Assembly (NCBI GenBank): GCA_049973945.1
Contig: JBMFJH010000009.1
Span: 1 to 60,378 of the forward strand
DNA length: 60,378 nucleotides
Origin: Acd1 sp049973945
GTDB taxonomy: Archaea; Thermoproteota; Thermoprotei_A; Sulfolobales; Sulfolobaceae
Direction: 5' to 3'
Shown here: one piece after another, positions 59,547 through 60,378 of the stretch
How positions within the stretch are numbered: the stretch's first letter is position 1
Layout: each line of letters begins with the position of its first letter
Notes under the pieces: model-generated
Databases searched by the model: none
The model's input: the letters and a program-made list of their open reading frames with translations, nothing else
What the model was told of the DNA's origin: nothing
Position numbers and translations under genes: made by a program

Positions 59547-60378
59547 TTACGCAGGTACGCTGACAGGATTCGCTAGGGTTGAAATGCCCTTCACGGAGTC
59601 GATGGCTTTCCTTAGGTATTTCGGCACTCTGAACAGGCTTTCGTGCGACTCTCCGTCGTAAAACTTCAGCTCGCCCGTTATCCTCTCCTTTATTAACCGA
59701 TCGACTTCCTCCGCTTTTAGCTTACTCGGGTCAATACTATCGGAAGCGTAGTTGAATCCCCATAGCCCGTCGAACGCAGGCACGTAAACTATGCCGTAGC
59801 TGACATGCGTGAACACTTTCTTTAGTGTATTCCTTATTATCGCGAAAGTCTCGAGCGAGAACGAAGGCGAAGTTGACTGAGTAACGAAACCTCCACCATC
59901 GTTAAGGCGCTCTTTGACCGCTGCGAAGAACTCTTGGGTGTAGAGCCTCTGCGAAGGTCCTCCTGCAATGGGATCCGTCAAGTCCATTATTATGGCGTCG
60001 AACTTATCCTTCGTATTCATTACGTAATTATAAGCGTCGTCGATGACCAGCTTCACCCTGGGATCGTCGAAGGCTCCCTGGTGCCACTCCTGCAAGTATT
60101 TCTTGGCGAACTCAATGACTACCTTGTCTATATCGACCATGACCAGTTCCTGAACGCTCTTATGCTTCAGTACCTCCCTTACGGTTGCCCCTTCCCCGGC
60201 ACCTAGAACTAGGACTTTCCTGGGTGGCCTCTCGAGAGAGACGAGCAGGGGGTGAACCAGCGTCTCGTGATAAATGAACTCGTCGCTTACTGTGGACTGG
60301 ATCTTGCCGTCAATTACTAGTGCTTTCCCGAACCTGTGAAATTCAACGATCATGCTTTTCTGGAACTCGCTCCTCTCG
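59547..60378 (-). CDS. speE: spermidine synthase (aminopropyltransferase), N-terminus outside window
   Basis: The protein transfers an aminopropyl group from decarboxylated SAM to a diamine. GAGEGATVREVL, VMVDIDKVVIEFAKKY, IMDLTDPIAGGPS and YVPAFDGLWGF match Sulfolobus enzymes. The frame stays open upstream of the Met at 60353 to the window edge (residues ERSEFQKS), and family members have about 30 more residues there, so the true start lies beyond 60378. The product may be thermospermine or other long polyamines in this group. Confidence 0.9.
   Translation of the reverse strand, partial: ERSEFQKSMIVEFHRFGKALVIDGKIQSTVSDEFIYHETLVHPLLVSLERPPRKVLVLGAGEGATVREVLKHKSVQELVMVDIDKVVIEFAKKYLQEWHQGAFDDPRVKLVIDDAYNYVMNTKDKFDAIIMDLTDPIAGGPSQRLYTQEFFAAVKERLNDGGGFVTQSTSPSFSLETFAIIRNTLKKVFTHVSYGIVYVPAFDGLWGFNYASDSIDPSKLKAEEVDRLIKERITGELKFYDGESHESLFRVPKYLRKAIDSVKGISTLANPVSVPA

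Noticed and set aside
1..60378. CRISPR arrays, insertion sequences, integrated elements, 5S, SRP RNA or RNase P RNA
   Set aside because: No regularly spaced repeats, transposase or integrase genes were seen, and no gap is long enough for SRP RNA or RNase P RNA.

Overview
The window is chromosomal DNA of a thermoacidophilic crenarchaeon of the order Sulfolobales, of unknown genus. The signs are an archaeal ribosomal superoperon that runs on through secY-adkA-EMC3-rpl34e-cmk, an archaeal exosome/proteasome/RNase P operon, Hel308, a RuvBL/TIP49 ATPase, archaemetzincin, Ced DNA-import genes, introns at the anticodon-loop position in all three tRNA genes, TATA boxes about 25-30 bp before many starts, and frequent TTG and GTG starts. 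Base composition is moderate in GC and arginine is mostly AGG/AGA. I see no CRISPR array, insertion sequence, integrase or plasmid gene. No stretch longer than about 150 bases lacks a feature.

Layout. 1-6803: a SIS-domain gene fragment, a frameshifted amidohydrolase-like gene, a Trm5-like methyltransferase, a glutamine-synthetase-like protein lacking several metal ligands, rtcA, a zinc alcohol dehydrogenase, an unknown protein and a PfkB kinase. 6804-16982: the RuvBL/TIP49 gene with a box C/D guide RNA on each side, Nudix, guaAA, hel308, a ribbon-helix-helix gene joined to a phosphate transporter with a convergent PhoU-like gene, citrate synthase, a frameshifted DUF763 gene, a metallophosphoesterase and amzA. 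16983-19536: a long imperfect hairpin, an intron-containing tRNA-Phe, archease, the Ced DNA-import genes (cedA1-cedA-cedA2, the last only 57 codons) and cmk. 19540-34572: the ribosomal protein superoperon read leftwards from rpl3 to rpl34e, preceded by a SPOUT methyltransferase. 34569-45597: ileS, leuB, a DUF447 protein, an M28 peptidase, a HAD phosphatase, EF-2, thioredoxin reductase and XPF. 45594-52751: prefoldin beta, Pcc1, Brix, rpl37ae, exosome rrp42-rrp41-rrp4, SBDS, psmA, RNase P pop5 and rpp30, an RNA-binding protein and rpl15e, with a third box C/D guide RNA between pop5 and psmA. 52825-60378: a YchF/Ygr210-type GTPase, a sugar nucleotidyltransferase, rps3ae, TrmJ, a HemK-like methyltransferase, KsgA, DUF655, rpo4, rpl21e, intron-containing tRNA-Leu and tRNA-Ser, and spermidine synthase cut by the window edge.

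Most of the window serves making, modifying and turning over RNA and ribosomes: about 30 ribosomal proteins, SecY, the exosome core, three RNase P proteins, rRNA and tRNA methyltransferases, and three probable guide RNAs for 2'-O-methylation. The most interesting points are the two guide RNAs flanking the TIP49 gene (its eukaryotic relatives assemble box C/D snoRNPs), the third guide RNA with paired C/D-box changes, a predicted membrane anchor on RNase P subunit Pop5, and the structured element upstream of tRNA-Phe.
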